NCBI RefSeq assembly: GCF_014799995.1
Contig: NZ_JAAVGY010000040.1
Span: 1-64,000 of the forward strand
DNA: 64,000 nt
Direction of reading: 5' to 3'
Source: Helicobacter sp.
Lineage (GTDB): Bacteria; Campylobacterota; Campylobacteria; Campylobacterales; Helicobacteraceae
Shown: one piece after another, positions 41,675 through 49,791 of the stretch
How positions within the stretch are numbered: position 1 is the stretch's first letter
How the letters are laid out: the number at the start of each line of letters is the position of its first letter
The notes under the pieces: generated by a model
Databases searched by the model: none
The model's input: the letters and a program-made list of their open reading frames with translations, nothing else
What the model was told of the DNA's origin: nothing
Made by a program: the position numbers and the translations under genes

Positions 41675-42558
41675 TAGTCGCAATATCTCTTTAGAATATC
41701 TTGATAGGAATCAATGCGTCTATCACGCAAAAAGGGCCAAATTCTACGCACTTCCTCGCTTCTTTGCTTGTCCCATTCAAAGTATAAAATCTCTTCTTTT
41801 TCTATGCTTCCAAGTGCTAATAATTCGCCTTGCGCTCCATAAGCAAAGCTAGAGCCCCAAAAGTTAATCCCCTCTAGCACTCCGCTGCTATCCTTTTCAA
41901 AACCTACACGATTGATAGCGACAACAGGGATTCCATTGGCGACACTATGTCCGCGTTGCACCGCCATCCACGCCTCTCTTTGTCGTTCTTTTTCGTCTTG
42001 CTTATCGCTATTAAACCAACCAATCGCAGTGGGATAAATAAGAATCTCTGCGCCCTTTAATGCCATAATGCGCGCGGCTTCGGGATACCATTGGTCCCAA
42101 CATATAAGCACGCCAAGTCTGCCTAGACTTGTAGGAATGGGAGTGAAGTCCAAATCTCCTGGTGTAAAATAAAATTTCTCATAGAATCCCGGGTCGTCTG
42201 GAATGTGCATTTTGCGATATTTTCCCGCAATGCTTCCATCGCGTTCAAAGACTACGGCAGTATTATGATACAATCCCGCGCTCCTGCGCTCAAAAAGCGA
42301 AGTTACAAGCACAATTTTATTGTTTTTCGCAATTTGGCTAAAATACTCACAATCTGCTTCAAAGCTTAGGGCATAATCAAAAAAATCTACCTTTTCGCTC
42401 TGACAAAAATATTCGTTGGTATGGAGCTCTTGTAGGAGAACTAATTGCGCACCATTTTTGGCTGATTCTTTAATCATTCTTGCACTCACTTGCTGTGTAG
42501 CTGGTTTAGTGCCTTTGTAGGATTGCTGGATTAAGGCTACTTTGATTTTGGATTCCAT
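41674..42558 (-). CDS. aguB: N-carbamoylputrescine amidase (nitrilase family)
   Basis: The 294-residue protein is a carbon-nitrogen hydrolase with the Glu-Lys-Cys triad in LLQELHTNEYF, YRKMHIPDDPGFYEKFYF and LICWDQWYPE. The DDPGFYEKFYFTPGD segment is typical of AguB, which makes putrescine from N-carbamoylputrescine. A beta-alanine-type amidase is the alternative. It lies 8 nt downstream of the small acidic gene. Confidence 0.85.
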   Translation of the reverse strand: MESKIKVALIQQSYKGTKPATQQVSARMIKESAKNGAQLVLLQELHTNEYFCQSEKVDFFDYALSFEADCEYFSQIAKNNKIVLVTSLFERRSAGLYHNTAVVFERDGSIAGKYRKMHIPDDPGFYEKFYFTPGDLDFTPIPTSLGRLGVLICWDQWYPEAARIMALKGAEILIYPTAIGWFNSDKQDEKERQREAWMAVQRGHSVANGIPVVAINRVGFEKDSSGVLEGINFWGSSFAYGAQGELLALGSIEKEEILYFEWDKQRSEEVRRIWPFLRDRRIDSYQDILKRYCD

Positions 42559-42566
42559 TTCAGCTC

Positions 42567-42731
42567 CTAGTAATCTTCGTCCTCATAGTCGCCATCGCTA
42601 TTATCATAGTCATCTTCGTCATAGAGGAATTTATCGCTGTCTTCGTAGTCTGAACTATAACCATCGTATTCTTCGTCCTCAAACTCTTCGCACTCTTCTT
42701 CGCTATCAAAGGGTTTTGAATAAATTTGCAT
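42567..42731 (-). CDS. Small, extremely acidic protein
   Basis: The 54-residue reading frame is about half Asp and Glu, with many Tyr and Ser (for example EEECEEFEDEEYDGYSS), ending DEDY. aaggag lies 6 nt before ATG 42731. It sits 2 nt after tcdA and 8 nt before aguB in a tight operon, which argues that it is a real gene although it is too short to recognise by family. It might bind metal or basic proteins. No function is claimed. Confidence 0.7.
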   Translation of the reverse strand: MQIYSKPFDSEEECEEFEDEEYDGYSSDYEDSDKFLYDEDDYDNSDGDYEDEDY

Positions 42732-42733
42732 TG

Positions 42734-43420
42734 TTACTCCTTGTTTAAAATAATTGTAATTGCTTCGCTTGCAAGACGCAACCCAAAGCTAGCCGTTACC
42801 CCGCTAAAACTTCCAAGCTCCTTGCATTTTGGCTCTTCTGGGCTAAAAGCCACCATAAAATTTCCTTTGAAATTTTGTTTTTTTAGCCCCTCACGAAATT
42901 TTCTAGCAAACTTATCCCCATAGCTTTTCCAAATAGGTGCAAATTGGATTTGTGAGGGGTCTAGCTTTTTGGCACTTCCCATAGAGGAGAGCAAAAGGGG
43001 TTTGATAGAATCAGAATCCTCTGATTTGCTTGCGATTTTGAGTGCAAGTGCGATTTTAGCCTCTATATCATCAATTGCATCAAGTACAATATCATAAGGG
43101 CTAAAGTCAAAGGTATCTATAAAAGCTTGCGTAACTTTAGAATCTATCGCAATCACTCCTTTGTAGGTATCAGCCAAGACTTCAACTTTTTTGCGTCCAA
43201 CCCCATTAAATGAGCCAATTTGGCGGTTTTGATTGCTTGGTTCAAAACAATCATAATCTACAATGCAGATTTCACCGATTCCTGTGCGGTATAGACAGTC
43301 TAGCGCGAATCCCCCCACTCCACCTACGCCGAGTATTAAAACTTTGGCATTTTGGAGTTTAGAGAAACCCTCTTCTTTGAATAAGGGCAGAGTTCTAGCG
43401 AAACGTTTTTGATTTATCAA
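42734..43420 (-). CDS. tcdA: ThiF/MoeB-family E1-like protein, probable tRNA t6A dehydratase TcdA
   Basis: The protein has the E1-like adenylation fold: LILGVGGVGGFALDCLYRTGIG, DYDCFEPSNQNRQIGS and DIVLDAIDDIEAKIAL. This pattern matches TcdA, which cyclises the t6A37 modification of tRNA. The start is uncertain. TTG 43420 overlaps the surE stop by 4 nt and is preferred. An in-frame TTG at 43456 would add 12 residues lying wholly inside surE. H. pylori homologues are often labelled MoeB. Confidence 0.8.
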   Translation of the reverse strand: MINQKRFARTLPLFKEEGFSKLQNAKVLILGVGGVGGFALDCLYRTGIGEICIVDYDCFEPSNQNRQIGSFNGVGRKKVEVLADTYKGVIAIDSKVTQAFIDTFDFSPYDIVLDAIDDIEAKIALALKIASKSEDSDSIKPLLLSSMGSAKKLDPSQIQFAPIWKSYGDKFARKFREGLKKQNFKGNFMVAFSPEEPKCKELGSFSGVTASFGLRLASEAITIILNKE

Positions 43421-44223
43421 GCCAATCCCCCATTCTCCAAGTTTGCATTCACCCAATTTTCTAAGGTGCGCAAGCGATTCCTCGCAGTGAAATCCAAAGT
43501 AATAGGAGTGATAGAGACATAACCATTTTTTGTCGCTTCAAAGTCAGAAGTTTCATTGTTTTCGCGCTCATTCCAAGCAAGTGGATGAAGCCCAAGCCAA
43601 TAATATTCCTCTCCACGTGGATTGCGATGCACATGCGCGTCATTGCCATAAGTTCGGATTCCAAGCTCTGTGATTTTAAAGCCCTTGCAGTCTTTGGGCG
43701 GAAGTTGCGGAATATTGACATTTAAAAATTCGCGTGCCTGTAAGGGATAGGCGTTTTCTAGGATTGCTTTTGCTAATTTGTAAATGCTTTGTTTTGCTAG
43801 AGCAAAATCAAATCCAAAATGATTTTTATCCCGCAAGACTTGTGAGATAGCAATAGAGGGAATCCCGTGCAATACACCCTCCATTGCCGCGCTTGCTGTG
43901 CCAGAATAGCTAATGTCCTCGCCCATATTAGAGCCGATATTAATGCCACTAACGATTAAATCGGGCATAAATCCCTCTTGATAGAGCGCATTTAGGGCTA
44001 GGTAAATGCAATCTGTGGGGCTGCCGTCTTCTAGTTTATAAAAGTCATCTTCTAGCTTTACGAATCGCAAAGGACGCGTCAAAGTCATTCCGTGCCCGCA
44101 GGCAGATTTTTCGCTTGCAGGCGCGACAATCATTAAGTGCCCTAGTGTGCTTAGAGATTCTTTTAATGCCAAAAGACCGGGCGATTGGTAGCCATCGTCA
44201 TTGGTAAGTAAAATGCGTTTCAC
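43417..44223 (-). CDS. surE: 5'-nucleotidase SurE
   Basis: SurE dephosphorylates nucleoside monophosphates and short polyphosphates. The 268 residues start RILLTNDDGYQSPG with the metal aspartates, followed by SGINIGSNMGEDISYSGTASAA and IPSIAIS, all family-typical. It is paired with ispA upstream as in H. pylori. Confidence 0.95.
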   Translation of the reverse strand: MKRILLTNDDGYQSPGLLALKESLSTLGHLMIVAPASEKSACGHGMTLTRPLRFVKLEDDFYKLEDGSPTDCIYLALNALYQEGFMPDLIVSGINIGSNMGEDISYSGTASAAMEGVLHGIPSIAISQVLRDKNHFGFDFALAKQSIYKLAKAILENAYPLQAREFLNVNIPQLPPKDCKGFKITELGIRTYGNDAHVHRNPRGEEYYWLGLHPLAWNERENNETSDFEATKNGYVSITPITLDFTARNRLRTLENWVNANLENGGLA

Positions 44224-44232
44224 CTTATCCCT

Positions 44233-45096
44233 TTAAAAAGTAAAGTAATCACTCAAAAGCTCGTTTAAAATTTTGTTTGCTCTAGGATTTAAGCCCTTGA
44301 ATTGTTCTAAAATAGAATCCGCCAAGCTTTTTGCTTCTTTCTTTGCGTTTTCTAGCCCCAATAAATTGACATAGCTATTTTTCGTGCTGTCTTGATGTGT
44401 AGGTTTGCCAGCTTCTTGGCTGCTTTGTGTCGCGTCAATCATATCATCTCGGATTTGAAAAAACAATCCCAAATCCAATCCTAATTGGTAAAGAGCCTTG
44501 CGGGTTTTCTTGTCGCATTCTGCAAGGATTCCACCCATTTGCAAGCTTGCTGCAATGAGTTTAGCTGTTTTGTTTAAATGGATAAATTTTAGTTTCTTTA
44601 GCGGAAGTTGTTGGTTTTCAAAATAGCAATCTAACGCCTGCCCTAGCACCATACCATAGATTCCCCCATTATAACTTAAGCATTGAATCAACTTAACTTT
44701 GGTTTTTGGTTTTAATTTTGCCTTAGTTATCAGATAAAATGCCTGTGTGTTAAGCCCATCGCCTACTAAAATCGCGCCCACTTCATCGTATTTTGTATGG
44801 AGTGTTTGGCAGCCCCTGCGCAAGGAGGCGTTATCCATTGCAGGTAAATCATCGTGAATGAGCGAATAAGTATGCAGAATCTCTAAGGCAAGTGCAGGAG
44901 CGAATGATTTTTCTAACATTCTAGGTTTATAGCTTGCGACAATGCTTAGCAGCAGTTTAGGACGGAATCTCTTGCCGCCATTTTGCACCATTTCCCATAG
45001 CGCAGCCTCAAAGTAGGGGTGAAAGCTAGCAACTTTTGGGGCTTGTTTGATGAGGTAATGCTCAAATCTATCAAAAACTAAAGGTAGAGAGTTCAT
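44233..45096 (-). CDS. ispA: Short-chain polyprenyl diphosphate synthase
   Basis: The 287-residue protein makes farnesyl- or geranylgeranyl-diphosphate precursors. It has the first aspartate-rich motif LIHDDLPAMDNASLRRG and the second QIRDDMIDAT. The GGKRFRPKL motif binds the isopentenyl diphosphate. Product chain length is not certain. It overlaps the PDZ gene by 26 nt. Confidence 0.93.
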   Translation of the reverse strand: MNSLPLVFDRFEHYLIKQAPKVASFHPYFEAALWEMVQNGGKRFRPKLLLSIVASYKPRMLEKSFAPALALEILHTYSLIHDDLPAMDNASLRRGCQTLHTKYDEVGAILVGDGLNTQAFYLITKAKLKPKTKVKLIQCLSYNGGIYGMVLGQALDCYFENQQLPLKKLKFIHLNKTAKLIAASLQMGGILAECDKKTRKALYQLGLDLGLFFQIRDDMIDATQSSQEAGKPTHQDSTKNSYVNLLGLENAKKEAKSLADSILEQFKGLNPRANKILNELLSDYFTF

Positions 45097-46225
45097 TTAA
45101 GAGTCCTTGCATTAGGCTGTCTTGTGTCGTTTGCGGACGCGATTTTTGATTGACATTGATAAAGAATTGGAAATCATCACGTGAAATCAGCCATTGTTGC
45201 GTTTTGTCTGGATATTGACCGAGCAAATGGATAATTGCATCATAGCCCTTAGGAACAGTGTGCTGATTGACGCGTAAAACCTTGTCCCCAACTCTTAAAC
45301 GTTCAAATCCGTCTTTGGCGTAAGGCGCAACAGAGGTAACCACAAAGTCGCTATTGACTTCAATCCCAACGCGCCCTAAGAAATCTTCTTTTAAGAGCAT
45401 TCCGCCGCGTCTCCTATCCACGCGCACTTGCAGTTCTATAATAGCACCATTTCGTGATACACGTACAGGCACGATTTCTCCCTCTTTTAAATCAAATACG
45501 ACACGATTAAAATGCGCTACATTGGGAATCGCTTCGCCATTAACCATCATAATAATGTCGCCATACCTAAAGGGATTGGCAGTGAAAAAGGGGTCAATGA
45601 GATTTACTTCTACTCTATCGTTGTTGTTTTGAAAGACACGCACGCCAATATCGCCATAATAAATGGAATCACTCTGAATAAAACGTTCTAGGTAAGCCTT
45701 TTCAATAAACGCATTTTTGCCGATTCCGATTCCATAAATATGGTCGCAAATCGTGCTAATAAGGCTGTTTTGAAATGTTGGAGTGTTGAGTGTCGCAAAA
45801 TCAATTGGGCTTTGCATTCGTGTTTGGATTTTGCCACTTACGCCCTCTGTCGGGAGGATACTTGCCATTTCATCTTCTAGGATTTCTTGATTAATGGAGC
45901 GCAAGGAAATTGGCAATAATTTGCCTTTGGATTCTAATAAATACATTCCTACAAAAGGGTCGTGTTTGAGGATTTTATAGCCTTTGGGTGTGGATTGTGG
46001 AGAATAGACGAAGAGAGCGACTTTTGAGGGTATTAAAGTTTCGGATTCTTTTATGGAATCCCCTAGAGGTTTGATAGCGATTCCATAAGTATTGCCCACG
46101 CGCTCCATTGAGAGATTCGCCTTTTGTCTGCAAGCCTCAAAATCATAAGCAAAAAGCGACAAACTAAAAAATATGATTCCACACCCAATCCAACAGAGCT
46201 TTTTAAATTTCGTTAAACCAAACAT
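45071..46225 (-). CDS. Periplasmic PDZ-domain protein
   Basis: The 384 residues begin with a hydrophobic signal (WIGCGIIFFSLSLFA) and hold two PDZ-like units in the C-terminal half: YGDIIMMVNGEAIPNVAHFNRVVF and GVEVNS/VGDKVLRVNQHTVPK. No serine-protease triad is visible, so it is probably a chaperone or docking protein. The panD-ybaB-this gene order matches H. pylori. A conserved cysteine pair lies at residues 15 and 32. Confidence 0.75.
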   Translation of the reverse strand: MFGLTKFKKLCWIGCGIIFFSLSLFAYDFEACRQKANLSMERVGNTYGIAIKPLGDSIKESETLIPSKVALFVYSPQSTPKGYKILKHDPFVGMYLLESKGKLLPISLRSINQEILEDEMASILPTEGVSGKIQTRMQSPIDFATLNTPTFQNSLISTICDHIYGIGIGKNAFIEKAYLERFIQSDSIYYGDIGVRVFQNNNDRVEVNLIDPFFTANPFRYGDIIMMVNGEAIPNVAHFNRVVFDLKEGEIVPVRVSRNGAIIELQVRVDRRRGGMLLKEDFLGRVGIEVNSDFVVTSVAPYAKDGFERLRVGDKVLRVNQHTVPKGYDAIIHLLGQYPDKTQQWLISRDDFQFFINVNQKSRPQTTQDSLMQGLLNELSTFSF

Positions 46226-46536
46226 TACATCCCCTTAAATGGAAAATCTCCTAAATTGCCCAACATACCCATTGCCATATTTTTGCGGTTTGCTTCTATG
46301 CTTTTAGAGACATCATTAAACGCGCTCATAAGCAAAATTTGTAAAGATTCCTTATCTTCTAGTAAAGAATCATCAATGTTAATGTCAATGACTTCTCCCT
46401 CGCCATTGGCACTGATACTTACTAATCCCCCACCGCTTTTGGCATTGAATGTCAAGTTTTTGTTCTCTTCTTGTGCTTCTTTTAATTTTTCTTGTAAGCT
46501 ACCAAGTGTCTTGGCAAGCTCTTGTGGGTCAAACAT
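46225..46536 (-). CDS. ybaB: YbaB/EbfC-family nucleoid-associated protein
   Basis: The 103-residue protein is a YbaB/EbfC dimer that binds DNA. It has a long N-terminal helix (QELAKTLGSLQEKLKEAQ) and the SGGGLVSISANGEGEV and DSLLEDKESLQILLMSAFND motifs. It overlaps panD by 8 nt and the PDZ gene by one base. Confidence 0.93.
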   Translation of the reverse strand: MFDPQELAKTLGSLQEKLKEAQEENKNLTFNAKSGGGLVSISANGEGEVIDINIDDSLLEDKESLQILLMSAFNDVSKSIEANRKNMAMGMLGNLGDFPFKGM

Positions 46537-46897
46537 TTTTTAGCTCCTTTTTAACCGTAATGATTTGATTTTTTTCATCTACTAGCACAACTTTTGGTGC
46601 GTAATGTAAGAGCTCTTCTTGGCTATATTGCGCATAAGCCATAATGATAATTTTGTCCCCTACTTGCACTTTACGTGCTGCTGCGCCATTTAAACAGATT
46701 TCGCCCTTTTTGCCCTCTATCACATAAGTAGAAAACCGCTCTCCGTTATTGATATTGACAATATCTACTTTTTGTCCCTCTCTAAGCGCGGCAGCTTTGA
46801 TGAGTTCAATGTCAATCGTGATAGAACCTACATAGTTTAGGTTGGCATCACTCACGCTTGCGCGGTGGATTTTGCTGTATAACATAGTTAAATTCAA
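46529..46897 (-). CDS. panD: Aspartate 1-decarboxylase proenzyme
   Basis: PanD makes beta-alanine for pantothenate and CoA. It self-cleaves between Gly24 and Ser25 (YVGSITID) to form the pyruvoyl cofactor. TTG 46897 is chosen because aagga lies 8 nt upstream and it places the cleavage at position 24/25 as in E. coli. The ATG at 46885 would shorten it by four. It heads a nine-gene minus-strand operon ending at 41105. CoaD, which acts later in this route, is at 20.3 kb. Confidence 0.95.
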   Translation of the reverse strand: MNLTMLYSKIHRASVSDANLNYVGSITIDIELIKAAALREGQKVDIVNINNGERFSTYVIEGKKGEICLNGAAARKVQVGDKIIIMAYAQYSQEELLHYAPKVVLVDEKNQIITVKKELKNV

Positions 46898-47001
46898 TCT
46901 AGGTATCCTTAAAAAGTTTTAGAATTTAAATCTTTGTAAATTTTAAGAATTTTAACACATTTTACGCAAAATAAAACTTCCTCGCCAAGAATTTTGGATT
47001 C

Positions 47002-47562
47002 TTATAAATCTAAAAGTGTATAAAGTGGGGCAACTTTGCGTAAATTTTCTGCGCCTTTTAGAGATTCAAGATTTAAGATAAAGCAAGCCTCTACGCAGTT
47101 TGCTCCTGCTTGTTGGATAAGATTGACTGCGGCGATTGCAGTGCCACCTGTGGCAATCAAATCATCTACCAAAAGCACATTTGGAGTTGGTTTGTTAGAG
47201 TTTTTAAACGCGTCAATATGGATTTCAATTTCACTAAATCCATATTCTAAAGAATATTTTTCGGAAATGGTTGTATGGGGGAGTTTGCCTTTTTTGCGAA
47301 TGGGGACAAATCCGACACCGAGTGCAAAAGCGAGAGCAGCACCAAAGATGAAGCCGCGACTTTCAATTCCAGCGATAAAATCAATGCTTAAAGATTCGTA
47401 ATGTGCTTTAAGGTGAGAAATAGTAAGTGCAAAAGCCTGTGAATTGTTCAAAAGTGTTGTAATGTCATAAAACAAGATTCCTTGTTGTGGATAATCTGGA
47501 ATCGTGCGAATGGAGTCAAGCAGAAATGTTTTTTGTTCTTGGCTTAGTTGATTTGTTGGCAT
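47002..47562 (-). CDS. apt: Adenine phosphoribosyltransferase
   Basis: Apt salvages adenine to AMP using PRPP. The PRPP loop VLLVDDLIATGGTAIAA and the ESRGFIFGAALA segment are typical. ATG 47562 is preferred because aagga lies 5 nt upstream, giving 186 residues. The longer frame to 47580 has no better site. It stands alone. Confidence 0.93.
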   Translation of the reverse strand: MPTNQLSQEQKTFLLDSIRTIPDYPQQGILFYDITTLLNNSQAFALTISHLKAHYESLSIDFIAGIESRGFIFGAALAFALGVGFVPIRKKGKLPHTTISEKYSLEYGFSEIEIHIDAFKNSNKPTPNVLLVDDLIATGGTAIAAVNLIQQAGANCVEACFILNLESLKGAENLRKVAPLYTLLDL

Positions 47563-47716
47563 ATTTTTCCTTAAACTCAAAATTTGCGGAATCTTAACGC
47601 GTTTTGTGTGATTGTGTCAAGATTGTTGTTTTTTATTGGGCTAAAATTTGATAAAAAGTAGAAGTTTGCTACAATTTTAGGCAAAGATAGAAATTGTTTT
47701 TAAAGGCAGAATCAAA

Positions 47717-48280
47717 ATGCAAAAGATAAAACATTCTAAAATTCTTTTGATGATTGGTTTAGGGGTGTGTTTAGTCGGGTTAGAACTTTTTGCCTTTGCG
47801 ACACCTCCGATTAACCGACAAGCCATTGTGAAGCATATTTTCGCTCCTACACTCTTTAGCGTGTATAGCAAGGATTATGGTATGCTTTATTGCCAACTTT
47901 ATGGTATTGCAGGTGTGAGCAAGAGCTTCAAAAACGACACTTGCGAAGTGGATAAAAGAGCGGTAAAAGAAATGCGTCATTTTGCGATGCAATACACGCG
48001 CAATAAGATTTTCCTAGAAGAGCAATATCGTCTAGGTTATAAAAGTGGTTGGTGTTTTTTGCAACGTGGGGGGAATCTCTTTAATGCCGAGCTCGTACGT
48101 GATGGTTATGCGGTCGTGCAGTATTTTGACATTACAGAATCTGCAGTCTTAGCAGATTTGGAAGTCTTAGAAAGTATTGCTAAAGCCGAGAAGCGCGGAT
48201 TGTGGAAAGAGTGGGGCAAAGAAATGGAATGCCTCAAAAAAACCTTACAAGAAATTGCGAAAGAAACATTGAGTGAGTAG
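47717..48280 (+). CDS. Exported SNase-like (TNase) protein, catalytic site apparently degenerate
   Basis: The 187 residues begin with a signal segment (HSKILLMIGLGVCLVGLELFAFA). The C-terminal part has the staphylococcal-nuclease-type block LFNAELVRDGYAVVQYF followed by EKRGLWKEWGKE. The Asp-Thr-Pro-Glu active-site loop that usually lies in the first half is not recognisable (YCQLYGIAGVSKSFK instead). It may be a non-catalytic binding version or have another nucleolytic site. Four cysteines could form disulfides in the periplasm. Confidence 0.65.
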   Translation: MQKIKHSKILLMIGLGVCLVGLELFAFATPPINRQAIVKHIFAPTLFSVYSKDYGMLYCQLYGIAGVSKSFKNDTCEVDKRAVKEMRHFAMQYTRNKIFLEEQYRLGYKSGWCFLQRGGNLFNAELVRDGYAVVQYFDITESAVLADLEVLESIAKAEKRGLWKEWGKEMECLKKTLQEIAKETLSE

Positions 48281-48413
48281 GGGCGTGGAATCCTTTATGG
48301 AGATAAATTATCAAAGAAATTCGCATAGTGGCTTCTTACAAGGACGCAGAAGAACTTTTGGTATAATGTAGGGCAGATTGAGAGAATCCCTATTAAAATG
48401 ATTTAGGATTAAA

Positions 48414-49040
48414 ATGCTTTTGACAAGTTTGTATATTATAGGAATCACTGCGGAGGGAATGAGTGGGGCATTGGCAGCGGGAAGGCATAATATGGATTGG
48501 TTTGGCGTGGTGTTTATTGCCTGTGTAACTGCCATTGGCGGAGGTTCAATCCGTGATGTGCTCTTTGGGCATTATCCACTGACTTGGGTAGCGCACCCAG
48601 AATACTTAGCACTTGTGTGTTTTGCGGCGATTTTGACGACAAAGATTCCTTATTTTGTCGCTAGATTTGAGCGAACCTTTTTGGTGCTAGACGCAATGGG
48701 GCTTGCAGTTTTTAGCGTGATTGGTGCGCGCGTGGGATTGGATTTGCATCCAAGCGGAGCAATGGCGGTAACAGGCGCAGTGATTACAGGCGTTTTTGGA
48801 GGCATTTTGCGGGATATTTTTTGTGCGCGGATTCCCTTAGTGTTTCAAAAAGAGCTTTACGCTAGTGTCTCTTTGCTTGTGGGTAGTTTGTATGTTCTTT
48901 GCGATTGGATTCATACGCAATATTTTGAGCTCAACGCGAATTTTATCCTTATTGCCTGCTTGTCTGTTGGCTTTATTGCGCGTTTGGTTGCAATTCGTTA
49001 TCATCTTGGTTTGCCAACTTTTAAATATACTCCCAAATAA
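48414..49040 (+). CDS. TRIC-family cation channel (UPF0126)
   Basis: The 208-residue inner-membrane protein has seven hydrophobic helices with two repeats of the GGGxxRD motif (AIGGGSIRDVLFG and GVFGGILRDIFC). This is the signature of bacterial homologues of trimeric intracellular cation channels. It is convergent with ubiE, 31 nt apart. Confidence 0.88.
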   Translation: MLLTSLYIIGITAEGMSGALAAGRHNMDWFGVVFIACVTAIGGGSIRDVLFGHYPLTWVAHPEYLALVCFAAILTTKIPYFVARFERTFLVLDAMGLAVFSVIGARVGLDLHPSGAMAVTGAVITGVFGGILRDIFCARIPLVFQKELYASVSLLVGSLYVLCDWIHTQYFELNANFILIACLSVGFIARLVAIRYHLGLPTFKYTPK

Positions 49041-49071
49041 TGAGATGATTTGTAGGTGAATCGCAAAGAAT

Positions 49072-49791
49072 TTATAATCTTTTGGCGATGAAAAGAGTGC
49101 AGACATTAGCAGAAAATGCTTTGGTATAAAGAGGTGTAAATCCCGCTTCTTGTAATTCTGCGTTGAGTTTGTCGGCAGTTAAAAACTCTTCAATGGAATC
49201 AGGCAAATAACGATAGGCACGATAATTTTTAGAAACAAGTCCGCCGATGAAAGGCAAAATGTTTTTGGTATAAAATCCCATTAATTGCTCTGAAAATGAG
49301 GGATTCTCACATTTGGTAAATTCTAAAATAACCAAGATTCCGCCTTGTCTAATCACCCTTGCAAATTCTGCCAATGCGCCTTTTCTTTCTACTACATTGC
49401 GGATTCCATAGGCGATACTTAAAATATCTTTGCTCGCATTGTCTAAGGGAAGTTTGGTTGCCTCGCATTGCACAAATTCAACTTGAGGTAGTTTTTTGCG
49501 TGCGACATTGAGCATTCCCTCGCTTGGGTCAAGCCCTACAATGCTTTGGATTTGCACATTTTCTTTTTGAGCGTTTTTGTGCCAATGGTTTATCATATCT
49601 CCTGTGCCGCAGGCAACATCGGCAATTTGCAAGTTACCTAACGCCTCTTTGGGTAAATTAGCAAAAGCAAGTTTGCAGGCTTTTTGCCTCCAAGCAACGT
49701 CTATCCCGCAACTCATCACGCGATTAGCCAAATCATAACTTCCTGCAATGTCATCAAACATTGCAATGATTTCTTGTTGCTTGTTTTGCAT
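49072..49791 (-). CDS. ubiE: Demethylmenaquinone methyltransferase
   Basis: UbiE/MenG methylates demethylmenaquinone in the last step of menaquinone synthesis. The 239 residues have FDDIAGSYDLANRVMSCGID, the SAM motif ADVACGTGDM and the late RVIRQGGILVILEF and FTKNILPFIGG-like segments. It directly follows argH on the same strand with no gap. With mqnA and the futalosine deaminase it completes three menaquinone genes in the window. Confidence 0.92.
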   Translation of the reverse strand: MQNKQQEIIAMFDDIAGSYDLANRVMSCGIDVAWRQKACKLAFANLPKEALGNLQIADVACGTGDMINHWHKNAQKENVQIQSIVGLDPSEGMLNVARKKLPQVEFVQCEATKLPLDNASKDILSIAYGIRNVVERKGALAEFARVIRQGGILVILEFTKCENPSFSEQLMGFYTKNILPFIGGLVSKNYRAYRYLPDSIEEFLTADKLNAELQEAGFTPLYTKAFSANVCTLFIAKRL

